A stretch of 22,379 nt of DNA from JAJDFU01 sp964641965 (GTDB lineage Bacteria > Bacteroidota > Bacteroidia > Chitinophagales > Saprospiraceae), in contig CAZXLD010000064.1 of NCBI GenBank assembly GCA_964641965.1, positions 1 to 22,379 of the forward strand, read 5' to 3'. Positions 22,051 through 22,379 of the stretch are shown piece by piece. Under the pieces are notes generated by a model. The model ran no database searches and had not been told where the DNA came from. It saw only the letters and a program-made list of their open reading frames with translations. Both the position numbers and the translations under genes were made by a program. The stretch's first letter is position 1. Each line of letters opens with the position of its first letter.

Positions 22051-22379
22051 TCATTTGACGACCCAGTTTTCCAGTTTCAGGGAAGCCACCTGCTGGAAGT
22101 CCTTGATGTTGTTGGTGACCAATGGCAATTCATAATAGATGGCCGTAGCCGCGATCAAAACATCCGGGGTATGGATAACAAATCCTGCTTGGTGCAGATC
22201 GCTTTCAATCTCTGCGGCCAGTTGGGCTATTTCTTTGTTTACTTCCATGACCTCTAAATCTTGCAGCATACTCATATAGCCAGCGAGGTAAGGTTTGTGT
22301 TTCTTTCGATAAAGACCTCTCAGGATTTCGTAGTGCGAAATGCTGGATGTGTATCCGTTCTTATGTTTTTCCATGTAGA
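22051..22379 (-). CDS. PIN-domain protein (VapC-like toxin), C-terminal part; 5' end outside the window
   Basis: About 109 residues are visible, and the frame is open through the right edge. The ATG at 22374 is unlikely to be the start because it would cut away the first strand and first catalytic aspartate of the PIN fold (the usual DTN near residue 5). Visible acidic residues include the E in ISHYEILRG, the D in HTPDVLIAATAI, and TNNIKDF near the C-terminus, spaced as in VapC-type RNases. VapC toxins cleave RNA and are silenced by a VapB antitoxin usually encoded just upstream, which would lie outside the window. The stop is at 22051-22053. The family call is good; toxin activity is inference. 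Confidence 0.8.
   Translation of the reverse strand, partial: YMEKHKNGYTSSISHYEILRGLYRKKHKPYLAGYMSMLQDLEVMEVNKEIAQLAAEIESDLHQAGFVIHTPDVLIAATAIYYELPLVTNNIKDFQQVASLKLENWVVK

Noticed and set aside
21931..22257. Plus-strand ORF of 108 codons across the right intergenic region
   Set aside because: Two thirds of it is antisense to the PIN-domain gene, and the first 35 residues (starting at GTG) fall in the structured non-coding element; I recognise no family.

Overview
The window reads as an ordinary chromosomal segment of a Bacteroidota bacterium, most likely from the Saprospiria/Lewinella side of the phylum; that placement is inference. The evidence is the gene families present (energy-transducer TonB, DUF3109, a head-GIN/DUF2807-like lipoprotein, a mitochondrial-type citrate synthase, bacterial GH3), the lack of clear Shine-Dalgarno sequences, and promoters matching the Bacteroidota -7 element TAnnTTTG in front of rpsA and gcvH. 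No rRNA, tRNA, CRISPR array, insertion sequence or prophage gene was recognised. No gene-free stretch exceeds 300 bases; the longest is 2807-3097.

Layout. 1-1349 (minus): gcvH, a VanZ-family membrane protein and the 5' part of a tonB-like gene form one operon that leaves the window on the left. 1472-2806 (minus): citrate synthase with its own terminator. 3098-3700 (plus): a cysteine-rich DUF3109 protein that converges on two tandem small heat-shock protein genes (3771-4702, minus), which have a striking dyad upstream. 4902-9343 (minus): uvrA followed closely by a GH3-family acyl-adenylating enzyme. 9467-10890 (minus): a CYTH-domain protein overlapping a GHMP (mevalonate-type) kinase. 10983-13322 (minus): ribosomal protein S1 with a very long acidic N-terminal extension, a good promoter and a terminator. 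13571-15244 (plus): a fatty acyl-CoA ligase.

15393-18519 is the least characterised part: a four-helix membrane protein, a DUF2807-like lipoprotein (minus), and a translationally coupled pair made of a membrane-anchored protein of unknown function and a beta-propeller-like lipoprotein. 18594-19519 (minus) holds a coupled pair resembling Bacillus YtfI (DUF2953) and YtfJ/GerW, outside any sporulation context. 19693-21804 has an AraC-type regulator divergent from a threonine-synthase-like PLP enzyme. The right end carries a highly structured non-coding stretch (about 21850-22018) and the 3' part of a PIN-domain (VapC-like) gene.

Most of the window is housekeeping. The items most worth a second look are the YtfI/GerW-like pair, the coupled 17055-18519 pair, the hsp20 and fadD upstream dyads, the acidic S1 extension, the eukaryotic-type citrate synthase and the structured element after the threonine synthase gene. 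I did not find a clearly new multi-gene system.
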